A stretch of 50,956 nt of DNA from Pseudogracilibacillus sp037892545 (GCF_037892545.1 NZ_JBBKBG010000017.1:1-50956), one strand, 5' to 3'. Numbered from the stretch's first letter, positions 26,044-33,739 are shown. A program made the numbers and translations. Notes: generated from the letters alone by a model not told the origin.

Positions 26044-26086
26044 TTGTTTTTGCGAACTGTTCGTGTTATTATAAGAACAAACGTTC
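26044..26086 (+). promoter_or_regulatory. LexA-controlled promoter of the WYL-like/YolD pair
   Basis: TTGTTT (26044-26049) and TATTAT (26067-26072) are 17 bp apart, and the LexA box GAAC-AAAC-GTTC (26075-26086) follows at the transcription start. The two arms of the locus thus carry separate LexA sites. Confidence 0.8.
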
Positions 26087-26100
26087 CTGGTGGTGAGAAA

Positions 26101-26370
26101 ATGGAAAAATTATTACGTGATGCGATGCAAACAGGGGAAACGTGGACGATTATTTACCGAAGCCGTATGAATTTATTTTCCAAACGGGAAATAAAAGTAT
26201 TAGGGATAAACGGTAATCGAGTTATTGCTTACTGCTTTTGGAGGCAAGCGATTCGAACTTTTTATACAGAAAATATTTTAGCGATGGAAAAATGGAGGGA
26301 TATCAATCATGACTGTACAAGACCGTGGGTCCATCAAGTGGACATCATTAATGTTGCCAGAACATGTTGA
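26101..26370 (+). CDS. Small WYL-domain-like protein of the SOS locus
   Basis: A protein of 89 residues starting at ATG 26101 after GGTGGTGAG. The part WTIIYRSRMNLFSKREIKVL, then VIAYCFWRQAIRTFYTENILAM, follows the pattern of a WYL domain (YR...R.I....V.AYC..R...R.F....I), here alone without a DNA-binding domain. WYL domains sense ligands or nucleic acids in regulators. Its place next to a Y-family polymerase and YolD, under a LexA box, suggests a DNA-damage role. It overlaps the YolD gene by 62 bp in another frame. Family assignment is by eye and should be regarded as moderate. Confidence 0.6.
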   Translation: MEKLLRDAMQTGETWTIIYRSRMNLFSKREIKVLGINGNRVIAYCFWRQAIRTFYTENILAMEKWRDINHDCTRPWVHQVDIINVARTC

Positions 26371-26632
26371 AATGTTGCAAGAAGTTTTTGTGGAATATAA
26401 AGAGAAACCTATGTTAGACGAGCAAACGATGTTAGAGATTGATCAATCTTTAAAATATGCACTAACATATAATGTCGATATAGTTTTAACCTATTATGAG
26501 CATGGACAATTTAAAGTAATTGAAGGAAAATTAGCGAAAATTGAACGATTTACGAGACAAATTGTATTATCGAATGGTTGTGGCACCTATGTTCCTTTAA
26601 AAAATGTGCTAGATGTACAAATTGTTTCATAA
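26309..26632 (+). CDS. YolD-like protein
   Basis: A protein of 107 residues with the family opening DRGSIKWTSLMLPEHVEML and a C-terminal Sm/YolD-type beta region (VDIVLTYYEHGQFKVIEGKLAKIE, GTYVPLKNVLDVQ). YolD-like proteins are found next to UvrX/UmuC-type polymerases and are thought to act as UmuD-like accessory factors. The role is not proven. The ATG at 26309 is inside the previous gene, with GGAGGGATATC eight bases before. Together with the WYL-like gene it forms the arm opposite the polymerase gene. Confidence 0.85.
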   Translation: MTVQDRGSIKWTSLMLPEHVEMLQEVFVEYKEKPMLDEQTMLEIDQSLKYALTYNVDIVLTYYEHGQFKVIEGKLAKIERFTRQIVLSNGCGTYVPLKNVLDVQIVS

Positions 26633-26775
26633 GTGAAAACAACGGGGAATGAATAGGTATAAGAAAAATCTTAGATGTTCATTTTCGGACGGATCCTTTA
26701 TCTCGAAACAAAATAGTTTTAATTAGAGATAAATTATGGCATAATGTAAGTAAGATGAAATCGGGAGGGAGACAA

Positions 26776-27714
26776 ATGCGGATGATTACAGGACACCATC
26801 ATATTTCCATGGTCATAAAAAATGCACAAGAAAATAGGGCATTTTACCGAGATATCCTCGGATTACGCCTCGTGAAAAAGACGGTCAACCAAGATGATCC
26901 GACGATGTACCACTTATTTTATGGAGATAAAACAGGAAGCCCTGGAACGGTTATTACGTTTTTTGAAATGAAACAGGTAGGGCGTACACATCGTGGTTCT
27001 AATGCAATTACGAAACTCGGTTTACTCGTCGAAAATGAAGTTACCATTGATTATTTTAAAAATCGTTTCGACACACATCATATTCCAAATGAATTAACGA
27101 CATACCGAAATAAGCGAGTGCTTCAATGTACCGATCCAGATGGGTTAGAACTAATGCTTATGGATAAAGGGGAAAACGACGTCCCGAATTTTTGGGAAAA
27201 ATGGGATCAATCTACCGTCCCAATGGAACATCAAATTATTGGAATGGGTCCTGTAGAAATGACAGTCCGTCGCCCGAAGAAATTAGCAAATGTATTGACA
27301 GAGTTGTTTGATTATACATTAGTGGACACGATAGAAGATGCACACATTTTCCGTTCGGTTTTAGAAAATGTATCTTCTGAAATTATCGTAAAAGAGCTTG
27401 ATGCACCGACAGAACGCCCTGGACGTGGTAGTGTACATCACTTAGCGCTTCGTGTAAAAAATGTTGAGGAAATGAAAGAGTGGGAACGAAAAGTAAAAGA
27501 AAGAGGCTTTGTTTCTACAGGTGTCATTGATCGCCATTATTTTCATAGTTTTTATTTTAGAGATTCAAATGGCATCGTTTTTGAGTTAGCGACAGATGGT
27601 CCAGGACTGGCGATAGATGAAGAGATGGCGACACTTGGAGAAAGAATTACGTTACCACCATTTTTAGAAGAACGAAGAGAAGAAATTGAGAAAAATTTAC
27701 AACCATTAGTATAA
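26776..27714 (+). CDS. VOC-family ring-cleaving dioxygenase-like protein (MhqO/MhqA type), copy 1
   Basis: A cytosolic protein of 312 residues with two vicinal-oxygen-chelate halves: HHHISMVIKNAQENRAFYRDILGLRLVKKTVNQDD at the N-terminus and a second half with RGSVHHLALRVK and GIVFELATDGPG. The His, His and Glu of these segments can bind Fe(II)/Mn(II), as in the quinone/hydroquinone dioxygenases MhqA, MhqE and MhqO of B. subtilis. The natural substrate here is unknown. ATG 26776 follows GGGAGGGAG, preferred over ATG 26755. It lies 17 bp before a close paralogue, so the two are one operon. Confidence 0.85.
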   Translation: MRMITGHHHISMVIKNAQENRAFYRDILGLRLVKKTVNQDDPTMYHLFYGDKTGSPGTVITFFEMKQVGRTHRGSNAITKLGLLVENEVTIDYFKNRFDTHHIPNELTTYRNKRVLQCTDPDGLELMLMDKGENDVPNFWEKWDQSTVPMEHQIIGMGPVEMTVRRPKKLANVLTELFDYTLVDTIEDAHIFRSVLENVSSEIIVKELDAPTERPGRGSVHHLALRVKNVEEMKEWERKVKERGFVSTGVIDRHYFHSFYFRDSNGIVFELATDGPGLAIDEEMATLGERITLPPFLEERREEIEKNLQPLV

Positions 27715-27731
27715 AGGGAGCGTATGCAAAC

Positions 27732-28712
27732 ATGACTTTAAAAGGAATCCACCATATTACAGCCATTACGAGTAGTGCAGAGGAAAATTATAAGTTTTTC
27801 ACTTATACGTTAGGGATGCGTCTAGTGAAAAAAACCGTCAACCAAGATGATATTCAAACATACCACTTATTTTTCGCAGATGATGAAGGGAATCCGGGCA
27901 CAGATATGACCTTTTTTGATTTCCCAGGTATTCCAAAAGGGTCACATGGGACGAATGAAATTTATAAAACATCTTTCCGTGTGCCATCTGATGAAGCATT
28001 AGCATACTGGGTGAAACGTTTTGATCGATTAGGGGTGAAACATACTGGTATAAAAGAACAATTCGGTAAAAAGACATTATCATTTGTCGATATGGATGAT
28101 CAACAATACCAATTAATTTCAGATGAGAAAAACGAAGGAGTTGCCTCTGGTATACCATGGAAAAACGGCCCAATCCCATTAGAATATGCGATTACAGGTT
28201 TAGGACCAATCGTTGTTCGTGTAGATGATATCGACTATTTCAAAGCATTATTAGAAAAAGTATTATTATGTAAAGAAATAGATAAAGATGGTAATTTCTA
28301 TTTATTCGAAGTTGGGGAAGGTGGAAATGGTGCACAAGTAATTGTTGAATTCCGAGATGACTTGCCATTAGCACGTCAAGGATTTGGAACAGTGCACCAT
28401 GCAGCATTTCGTGTAGAGGACAAAGATGCATTAGATAGATGGGACCATCATTTACGCCAGTTCGGTTTAGCAACATCTGGTTTTGTGGAGCGTTTTTATT
28501 TCGGTTCTTTATATGTACGTGTTGCACCACAAATTTTATTTGAGTTTGCGACAGATGGGCCAGGATTTATGGAAGATGAACCGTATGAAACACTTGGGGA
28601 AAAACTTTCTTTACCACCATTTTTAGAATCAGAAAGAGAATTTATTGAAAGCAAAGTTCGCCATATTGATACAGTTCGTAGTACGAAAACATTTGAAAAA
28701 GAATATGAATAA
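27732..28712 (+). CDS. VOC-family ring-cleaving dioxygenase-like protein, copy 2
   Basis: A protein of 326 residues sharing the plan of the preceding gene: GIHHITAITSSAEENYKFFTYTLGMRLVKKTVNQDD at the start, FGTVHHAAFRVE and ILFEFATDGPGFMEDE in the second half. The identical LVKKTVNQDD stretch shows the pair arose by duplication within the family. The C-terminus is longer (about 14 extra residues). Metal ligands are conserved in both copies. The ATG follows AAAGGGAGCGT. Such proteins protect against quinones and aromatic electrophiles in Bacillus; specificity is unresolved. The operon ends at a terminator two bases after the stop. Confidence 0.85.
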   Translation: MTLKGIHHITAITSSAEENYKFFTYTLGMRLVKKTVNQDDIQTYHLFFADDEGNPGTDMTFFDFPGIPKGSHGTNEIYKTSFRVPSDEALAYWVKRFDRLGVKHTGIKEQFGKKTLSFVDMDDQQYQLISDEKNEGVASGIPWKNGPIPLEYAITGLGPIVVRVDDIDYFKALLEKVLLCKEIDKDGNFYLFEVGEGGNGAQVIVEFRDDLPLARQGFGTVHHAAFRVEDKDALDRWDHHLRQFGLATSGFVERFYFGSLYVRVAPQILFEFATDGPGFMEDEPYETLGEKLSLPPFLESEREFIESKVRHIDTVRSTKTFEKEYE

Positions 28713-28713
28713 T

Positions 28714-28748
28714 AAAAAATACACGTCCATCTATGGCGTGTATTTTTT
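28714..28748 (+). terminator. Terminator of the dioxygenase pair
   Basis: AAAAAATACACG/CGTGTATTTTTT, 12-bp arms with an 11-base loop. Confidence 0.88.
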
Positions 28749-28873
28749 GTTCGTAGGATATAACGTTAGAGGTGGCAACACGATACACGGAAGCCACACT
28801 ATCCAAAGATAATTCCACACGACGTAGAAGTGACTCATCCTTCTTAGATCCACCACGGGTATCCAACCTTATG

Positions 28874-30289
28874 TTAATAAACGAATTGATACATCACTTG
28901 AATATAGAGCTGGATCATGACATAAAAACTAAGGGCGAATTTCCAATTGAATTTGATTCCATTCGTTAACATGCCGAGTCCGTTTGAAGCACTTAACACG
29001 ATAACAGGCATGACAATAGGAGAAATGAAAATCGAAATCGCACTTCCAGACGTAATCGCAAGGACCATTAATTCAGGTGGATAAGGAAGAGGCATACTTT
29101 GTAATATACCTGCAACGAGTACCATCACGGTTAAAGGGCCTAACCCACAGAAACCTAATAAAATTACAATAAAAGGTAAAATATACAAAAAATTAATGAA
29201 TGGAAAGGTTGCTTGTATGGCATGTAATCCTTTCATAAACATAGTGGAAAAATTCGTACCATGTAAAGCATTAATTAACACACCAACAGAGATCATTAGC
29301 GATAATTGATACGATTGTCCAACTACTTTATTAGAAGCATAGTCTTTTATTACGGCAAAAAACTTTCGCAATTTTCCTTTCCATACATAAAAGAAAAACA
29401 TCCATCCGATGATCACGAGGGGAATAAGCACCATTAATTGAAAATGAAATAATCCATGCAATAAAAAAATGGTCCCGAAAAGACTGACGAATAATAAACT
29501 AAATTCTATCGTTTTCTTCACTTGTACATCATGACTTTCCGCTGTTTTTAATAATCTTTGTAATTCTAATTGAAGTTCGGTTGTGATATCCATTTTTGCA
29601 CGTTTCATTCGTATAGACATAAAAACCATAGCTAAAAACGATCCGCAAATGGCAAAAATAAATCCTTGAAAAATTGACAGCCATAGAGAAGCGTTTAATG
29701 TTTCGACTGCATAGACGAAACTAGGGATACTAACGACCCATAATGTCGACAATCCGAAGGCACGTAAAAGGGCAGTACCTTTAAAATATTCCCAGTTTTC
29801 AGATGTTTTTTCATGTAACACGATTTGCACGAATTGATACATCATCGTAATCGATCCGAATAATAAAAAATAAGCAATAATTTGCGTAAATAGTAACAAA
29901 GTAAAATAAAACTTTTTTCCAGTATTAATGAACCGATAAAATAATCCCATGACATCTTCAATATACGGCTCTTCTTGTAACACATAACTTATAAGTGGTA
30001 CGACGATCAATAAGCCGATAATATGACGCATCTCGATTGCACCATTTTGTAATGTTTCTAATATATTCATTTTCGCCGATACCATTACGATAAAACTAAT
30101 GATGAAAATAGTAAACGGTAGTTTACATTTAGAAATCGAAAGATGAATACTCGTAAAAATAAAAAAAGCAATTCCACTAATCGCCATAAAAAGCAATAAA
30201 AGATCATTTGGAAAAAAAGTAGTGGTAAAATGAAAAAATGCATAAAGGAATAATGTCACTTTTAGTGGGCGCTCTACACATGTTTGCAT
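28874..30289 (-). CDS. Integral membrane protein, possible IT-superfamily-like transporter
   Basis: A protein of 471 residues with about eleven or twelve hydrophobic segments and a basic cytoplasmic stretch around residues 225-250 (MKRAKMDITTELQLELQRLLK). The C-terminal region LVAGILQSMPLPYPPELMVLAITSGSAISIFISPIVMPVIVL resembles the paired hairpin regions of ion-transporter superfamily anion permeases. I do not recognise a named family and give no substrate. It runs opposite to the dioxygenase pair and ends before an unassigned 120-bp stretch. Its start codon has only a weak ribosome site (GATAAGT). It lies directly downstream of the lrp gene on the same strand, separated from it by a terminator. 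Confidence 0.6.
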   Translation of the reverse strand: MQTCVERPLKVTLFLYAFFHFTTTFFPNDLLLLFMAISGIAFFIFTSIHLSISKCKLPFTIFIISFIVMVSAKMNILETLQNGAIEMRHIIGLLIVVPLISYVLQEEPYIEDVMGLFYRFINTGKKFYFTLLLFTQIIAYFLLFGSITMMYQFVQIVLHEKTSENWEYFKGTALLRAFGLSTLWVVSIPSFVYAVETLNASLWLSIFQGFIFAICGSFLAMVFMSIRMKRAKMDITTELQLELQRLLKTAESHDVQVKKTIEFSLLFVSLFGTIFLLHGLFHFQLMVLIPLVIIGWMFFFYVWKGKLRKFFAVIKDYASNKVVGQSYQLSLMISVGVLINALHGTNFSTMFMKGLHAIQATFPFINFLYILPFIVILLGFCGLGPLTVMVLVAGILQSMPLPYPPELMVLAITSGSAISIFISPIVMPVIVLSASNGLGMLTNGIKFNWKFALSFYVMIQLYIQVMYQFVY

Positions 30290-30347
30290 ATGACTTATCT
30301 CTTCCTATCGAAAAAATAATATATCATATATTTTATCACCTTCTAAA

Positions 30348-30391
30348 GAAAAAGAAAGGACGGCACCTTTTACTTTAAAGGTAATGCCGTC
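30348..30391 (-). terminator. Terminator of the Lrp-family gene
   Basis: GACGGC-ACCTTT pairs with AAAGGT-GCCGTC (small asymmetric bulge) and on the minus strand runs into CTTTCTTTTTCTTT. It overlaps the last codons of the regulator gene. Confidence 0.75.
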
Positions 30392-30855
30392 GTAGATTTT
30401 ACTTCTTCATATGATAGACTAGTTTGGATCCCACTAATACTTCCGTGTGAACTTAATTTATTTCCGATGAAATTTTTTAAATCGGAACTGTCTTTTAATA
30501 CAACTTTTAATAAAAAGTCGTATTCTCCAGTAATATGATGGCATTCTAGTACTTCGGGCATTGCCACAATCGCAGCCTCAAATGCTTCTAACTGTACGGT
30601 TTGATGAATGCTCGTTTTGACATAAATAAAACATAAAAGGTCAAAGCCAAGTTTCTCACGGTTTAAAATCGTGACATAATTTTTTATATATCCTTCCTGT
30701 TCTAAACGTCTCATTCTTCCATGTGTGGCAGGAGGGGAAAGGTTTACCTTTTTGGCTAACTCTACATTGCTTAAACTAGCATTGCTTTGAATTGTTTTTA
30801 ATAATAATCTATCGATATCATCTAATTCTTTTTCTGCAATGAATGAATCTATCAT
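30370..30855 (-). CDS. Lrp/AsnC-family transcriptional regulator
   Basis: A regulator of 161 residues. The N-terminal winged helix is ELDDIDRLLLKTIQSNASLSNVELAKKVNLSPPATHGRMRRLEQEGYI, and the RAM ligand-binding domain follows (CFIYVKTSIHQ, ECHHITGEYDFLLKVVL). Such regulators respond to amino acids. Targets are not evident; the nearby candidates are the membrane protein downstream and the divergent drug exporter. ATG 30855 is preferred because AGGATGG is properly spaced; the ATG at 30864 is inside that site. It is separated from the exporter gene by about 240 bp that hold the exporter promoter. Confidence 0.85.
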   Translation of the reverse strand: MIDSFIAEKELDDIDRLLLKTIQSNASLSNVELAKKVNLSPPATHGRMRRLEQEGYIKNYVTILNREKLGFDLLCFIYVKTSIHQTVQLEAFEAAIVAMPEVLECHHITGEYDFLLKVVLKDSSDLKNFIGNKLSSHGSISGIQTSLSYEEVKSTTALPLK

Positions 30856-30959
30856 GTATACCATCCTAACTTATGTAATATTTTGTATTATATCAAAATT
30901 GGATAATAAAATAAAGTTTTTAATCGTAAAATAAAATGAAAATTAACTATACGATCGAG

Positions 30960-30991
30960 TTGCCAAAAAGAATAATTTCATAGTATACTAT
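30960..30991 (+). promoter_or_regulatory. Exporter promoter with 12-bp palindromic operator
   Basis: TTGCCA (30960-30965) and TATACT (30984-30989) are 18 bp apart. The -10 box is inside the perfect palindrome ATAGTATACTAT (30980-30991), a likely repressor site. Confidence 0.6.
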
Positions 30992-31028
30992 CATAGGATA
31001 AAAATGATATAAAAGAGATTTATAAAGC

Positions 31029-31065
31029 GAGAAGTTCATTGGGAAGCGGTGAATTTCTCCTTTTT
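31029..31065 (+). terminator. Leader terminator, possible attenuator before the drug exporter
   Basis: GAGAA-G-TTCA pairs with TGAA-T-TTCTC and is followed by CTTTTTC. The hairpin lies after the promoter and before the start codon of the MFS gene, 31 bp upstream of it, so it would attenuate that gene. No alternative antiterminator hairpin was worked out. Confidence 0.6.
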
Positions 31066-31096
31066 CTTGTTTAATTTACGTTAAGGGAGGACGTTT

Positions 31097-32308
31097 ATGG
31101 AAAAGAAAAATTTTGTACTGGCGATTTTATTAGGAAATTTATTTATTGCATTTTTAGGAATCGGCCTTGTGATTCCAGTATTACCGACGATTATGAATGA
31201 GTTACATTTAACTGGAAAAGTTGTCGGATATTTAGTCTCGGCATTTGCGATTGTCCAATTAATCGCATCCCCAATTGCTGGGCAATGGGTAGATAAATAT
31301 GGTCGTAAGCGAATGATTGTAATTGGACTATTTGTTTTCAGTTTTTCAGAATATTTATTTGGAATTGGAACATCGGTGGAAATTTTATTTGTATCACGAT
31401 GTCTCGGTGGAATAAGTGCGGCATTCATTATGCCTGCCGTAACAGCATATATTGCAGATATTACGACATTGGAAACACGTTCAAAAGCATTAGGATATAT
31501 GTCTGCTGCTATTAGTACAGGATTTATCATTGGACCGGGTATCGGTGGATTTTTAGCAGAATATGGATCAAGGGTTCCATTTTTTGCGGCAGCAATTTTA
31601 GCAGGATTAGCGGCAGTACTGTCGATTATTACATTAAAAGAACCAGAGCGACAAACAGCAGAAGAGGAAGAGGTTGCAACCGTTCCGACGAATAAATTAA
31701 AACGTATCGTCCGACCGGCATATATATATGCCTTTCTAATTTTATTTATCTCTTCTTTTGGCCTAATGGCGTTCGAATCGCTGTTTAGCTTATATGTAGA
31801 CCATAAATTTGGATTTACACCGAAAGATATTGCTGTGATCATTACTGGTTCAGCACTTGTTGGGGCAATTACACAAGTATTATTGTTTGATAAATTAACG
31901 AAACGTTTCGGAGAAGTAAGACTTGTTCGGTATTGTTTATGGTTTTCAGGTGTGTTCGTATTTTTAATGACGACGGCACATAGTTATGCATATATTTTAT
32001 TTATTACGGTATTTATTTTTACAGGGTTTGATTTACTACGCCCTGCCATTACCTCTTATTTATCCAAGGTGGCAGGTAATGAACAAGGGTTTGTCGGAGG
32101 AATGAATTCGATGTTTACCAGTATCGGAAATGTATTAGGACCGATCGTTGGTGGTGCGTTATTCGATATAAATTTAGATTATCCATTTTATTTTACGACG
32201 TGTATGATAATTGTTGCTATCATTACGGCATATATATGGAAAGCGCCAGAACGTATAAATATCGCCCCGACAAAAGGAAAACGAAAGATTTTTGATAGCC
32301 GAAAATAA
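31097..32308 (+). CDS. MFS drug-efflux transporter (Bmr/NorA-like)
   Basis: A 12-helix major facilitator of 403 residues. Motif A GQWVDKYGRKRM lies between helices 2 and 3, and the family's GLVIPVLP in helix 1 and the antiporter motif C region (SAAISTGFIIGPGIGGFLAEYG) in helix 5 are present. This fits the DHA1 proton-coupled multidrug exporters such as Bmr, Blt and NorA. Substrates cannot be read from sequence. ATG follows AAGGGAGG. The gene lies 41 bp before the TetR gene on the same strand. The leader holds a promoter palindrome and an attenuator-like hairpin. Confidence 0.88.
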   Translation: MEKKNFVLAILLGNLFIAFLGIGLVIPVLPTIMNELHLTGKVVGYLVSAFAIVQLIASPIAGQWVDKYGRKRMIVIGLFVFSFSEYLFGIGTSVEILFVSRCLGGISAAFIMPAVTAYIADITTLETRSKALGYMSAAISTGFIIGPGIGGFLAEYGSRVPFFAAAILAGLAAVLSIITLKEPERQTAEEEEVATVPTNKLKRIVRPAYIYAFLILFISSFGLMAFESLFSLYVDHKFGFTPKDIAVIITGSALVGAITQVLLFDKLTKRFGEVRLVRYCLWFSGVFVFLMTTAHSYAYILFITVFIFTGFDLLRPAITSYLSKVAGNEQGFVGGMNSMFTSIGNVLGPIVGGALFDINLDYPFYFTTCMIIVAIITAYIWKAPERINIAPTKGKRKIFDSRK

Positions 32309-32310
32309 TT

Positions 32311-32322
32311 ACGGTATACTGT
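32311..32322 (+). promoter_or_regulatory. Possible second operator ACGGTATACTGT
   Basis: An imperfect palindrome in the gap between the exporter and tetR genes. It shares the GTATAC centre of the exporter operator ATAGTATACTAT. It may be a second binding site of the same repressor. Confidence 0.35.
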
Positions 32323-32349
32323 AGAAAGGAATAGGATAGGGGTGTAATG

Positions 32350-32928
32350 ATGGACAAACGTGAACGAATTATTCAATCAGCAATTACATTATTTCAAGAA
32401 AAGGGAATCGATAAAACGACGATCTCTGATATTGTTCGAAGCGCAAACATTGCACAAGGTACTTTCTACATTTATTTTCCATCTAAATTGGCCTTAATGC
32501 CTGCAATCGCAGAAGAGATGGTTCATGTCTTAATGGAACAAATTAAAGAAAAAATCGATACGAAAAAAACGATAGAACAACAATTACAACATATTATTCA
32601 TGTTATTTTTGAAGTGAACAAACAATATAGCGAAGTACAAGCGGTCGTTTATGCTGGACTTGCTTCCTCAGAACATATAAAGGAATGGGAAATTGTCTAT
32701 GAACCATGCTATCAAATGATTAGCCAATTACTAGAAGAAGCACAGGAAAAAGGAGAAGTGACATCTACTATTTCTCCAAAACGAATGGCAAAATTGTTGA
32801 TTGGATTAGTGGAATCAGCGGCAGAACAAGTATATTTATATGACCATAGTAATGAAGAGGAAGCGATGAAGCAAAAAGAAGCGGTACAGCAATTTTTATT
32901 AGATGCTTTACGTATTGACAAGAGATAA
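32350..32928 (+). CDS. TetR-family transcriptional repressor
   Basis: A regulator of 192 residues. Its N-terminal helix-turn-helix is RIIQSAITLFQEKGIDKTTISDIVRSANIAQGTFYIYFPSK, the classic TetR pattern. The C-terminal ligand domain is all-helical. ATG 32350 gives seven-base spacing from AGGGG; ATG 32347 leaves only four. The two TGAATGA-N3-TCATTCA operators immediately downstream suggest that it controls the SMR pair and that it is encoded beside its targets. A QacR/FadR-like mode is plausible, since B. subtilis FadR uses TGAATGA...TCATTCA sites. The inducer is not known. Confidence 0.87.
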   Translation: MDKRERIIQSAITLFQEKGIDKTTISDIVRSANIAQGTFYIYFPSKLALMPAIAEEMVHVLMEQIKEKIDTKKTIEQQLQHIIHVIFEVNKQYSEVQAVVYAGLASSEHIKEWEIVYEPCYQMISQLLEEAQEKGEVTSTISPKRMAKLLIGLVESAAEQVYLYDHSNEEEAMKQKEAVQQFLLDALRIDKR

Positions 32929-32958
32929 AAAAGATGTAAAATGAATGATAGTCATTCA
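32915..32958 (+). promoter_or_regulatory. SMR operon promoter and operator 1
   Basis: TTGACA (32915-32920) lies in the 3' end of tetR and TAAAAT (32937-32942) 16 bp after it. The palindromic operator TGAATGA-TAG-TCATTCA (32942-32958) overlaps the -10 box and start site. Confidence 0.8.
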
Positions 32959-32965
32959 GTTAAGA

Positions 32966-33024
32966 GAAGCGATTAGGACAACGTAACGTGAAGTAGAAAG
33001 CAATATGTCCTACGCTCTTTTTTA
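32966..33024 (+). terminator. Terminator-like hairpin in the SMR leader
   Basis: AGCG..TAGGACA pairs with TGTCCTACGCT across a loop of about 25 bases, with CTTTTTT after it. It lies between the SMR promoter and the genes, so it may terminate tetR transcripts or attenuate the SMR message. Confidence 0.6.
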
Positions 33025-33034
33025 GCTCTCAAAA

Positions 33035-33051
33035 TGAATGACATTCATTCA
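33035..33051 (+). promoter_or_regulatory. Operator 2 of the SMR operon
   Basis: TGAATGA-CAT-TCATTCA has the same 7-bp arms as operator 1 and lies 24 bp before the first SMR start codon, 93 bp from operator 1. Confidence 0.75.
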
Positions 33052-33074
33052 TAAAGGTTGTAGGAGGAAAAAAT

Positions 33075-33425
33075 GTGAATAAAGCATGGATATATGTAGC
33101 ATTAACATCATTTTTTGAGTTAGTTTGGATATTTGGATTTAATGTCGCCTCTCTATGGTGGCATTGGATTCCAATTGTCTTATTCATTTTTACTGATTTT
33201 CACTTTTTAACGAAAGCATGTGAACAATTACCAACTGGAACGGTGTACGCCATTTTTGCTGCTGCGGGTACACTCGGCACCGCATTCATGGATGTATTTT
33301 TGTTTGGTGAAATATTAACGTTTGGAAAAATTGGTTTTATGATGATATTAATTTTAGGAGTGATTGGATTACAAGTTTCGGAAGGAATGGAAGAGAAAAA
33401 AGCGACGGAAGGATGGAAGCAATAA
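33075..33425 (+). CDS. Small multidrug resistance protein, subunit 1 (YkkC-like)
   Basis: A four-helix membrane protein of 116 residues, with the SMR-family opening AWIYVALTSFFELVWIFGFN (the glutamate in helix 1 is the proton/substrate site) and LPTGTVYAIFAAAGTLGTAFMDVFLFGE. It resembles YkkC, the longer partner of a paired SMR exporter that works as a hetero-oligomer and in related systems exports guanidinium or cationic drugs. GTG start seven bases after AGGAGG. It overlaps the next gene by one base. The leader lacks the guanidine (ykkC) riboswitch features and instead carries TetR-type operators. Confidence 0.87.
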   Translation: MNKAWIYVALTSFFELVWIFGFNVASLWWHWIPIVLFIFTDFHFLTKACEQLPTGTVYAIFAAAGTLGTAFMDVFLFGEILTFGKIGFMMILILGVIGLQVSEGMEEKKATEGWKQ

Positions 33426-33739
33426 TGGGATGGTTGTTCGTATTTTTAGCAGCGATGAGTGAACTGACGGGTGTGGTTGGATTGAAAAAATATAGTGAAC
33501 GAAAAACGATTCCATCTCTTCTATTATATGTTGGTGGATTTGCTGCATCATTTGCCTTTTTATATCAATCATTCAACTATTTGCAAGTGAGTACATCGTA
33601 TGCCGTATGGATTGGAATTGGAACGGCAGGGGCTGTTTTAATGAATATGATGTTCTTTGGCGAGTCTAAAAGTGTTGGAAAATTGATTAGTGTTCTCTTT
33701 GTTGTCATCGGTGTCGTCGGTTTAAAGGCATTGTCTTAA
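33425..33739 (+). CDS. Small multidrug resistance protein, subunit 2 (YkkD-like)
   Basis: A protein of 104 residues with four hydrophobic helices. It begins MGWLFVFLAAMSELTGVVGLKKYSERK, with the helix-1 glutamate, and has FAASFAFLYQSFNYLQVSTSYAVWIGIGTAGAVLMN, the YkkD-type helix 3 region. It pairs with the previous gene. ATG 33425 overlaps the stop codon of subunit 1 (TAATG), typical of coupled subunits; an in-frame ATG at 33413 lies in the upstream gene. The charged ends of the two subunits differ, suggesting fixed opposite topologies. The operon ends at a terminator about 105 bp downstream. Confidence 0.87.
   Translation: MGWLFVFLAAMSELTGVVGLKKYSERKTIPSLLLYVGGFAASFAFLYQSFNYLQVSTSYAVWIGIGTAGAVLMNMMFFGESKSVGKLISVLFVVIGVVGLKALS

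Noticed and set aside
28642..28866. 74-codon minus-strand ORF over the end of the dioxygenase operon
   Set aside because: TTG start directly at an AAGG with no spacing, and 70 bp overlap with the dioxygenase gene and its terminator. The unexplained part is kept as a finding only.
32966..33060. Guanidine (ykkC-type) riboswitch before the SMR pair
   Set aside because: The conserved ykkC sequence blocks and the tandem ACGR hairpins of the mini-ykkC class are absent. TetR-type operators and an ordinary terminator are present instead.
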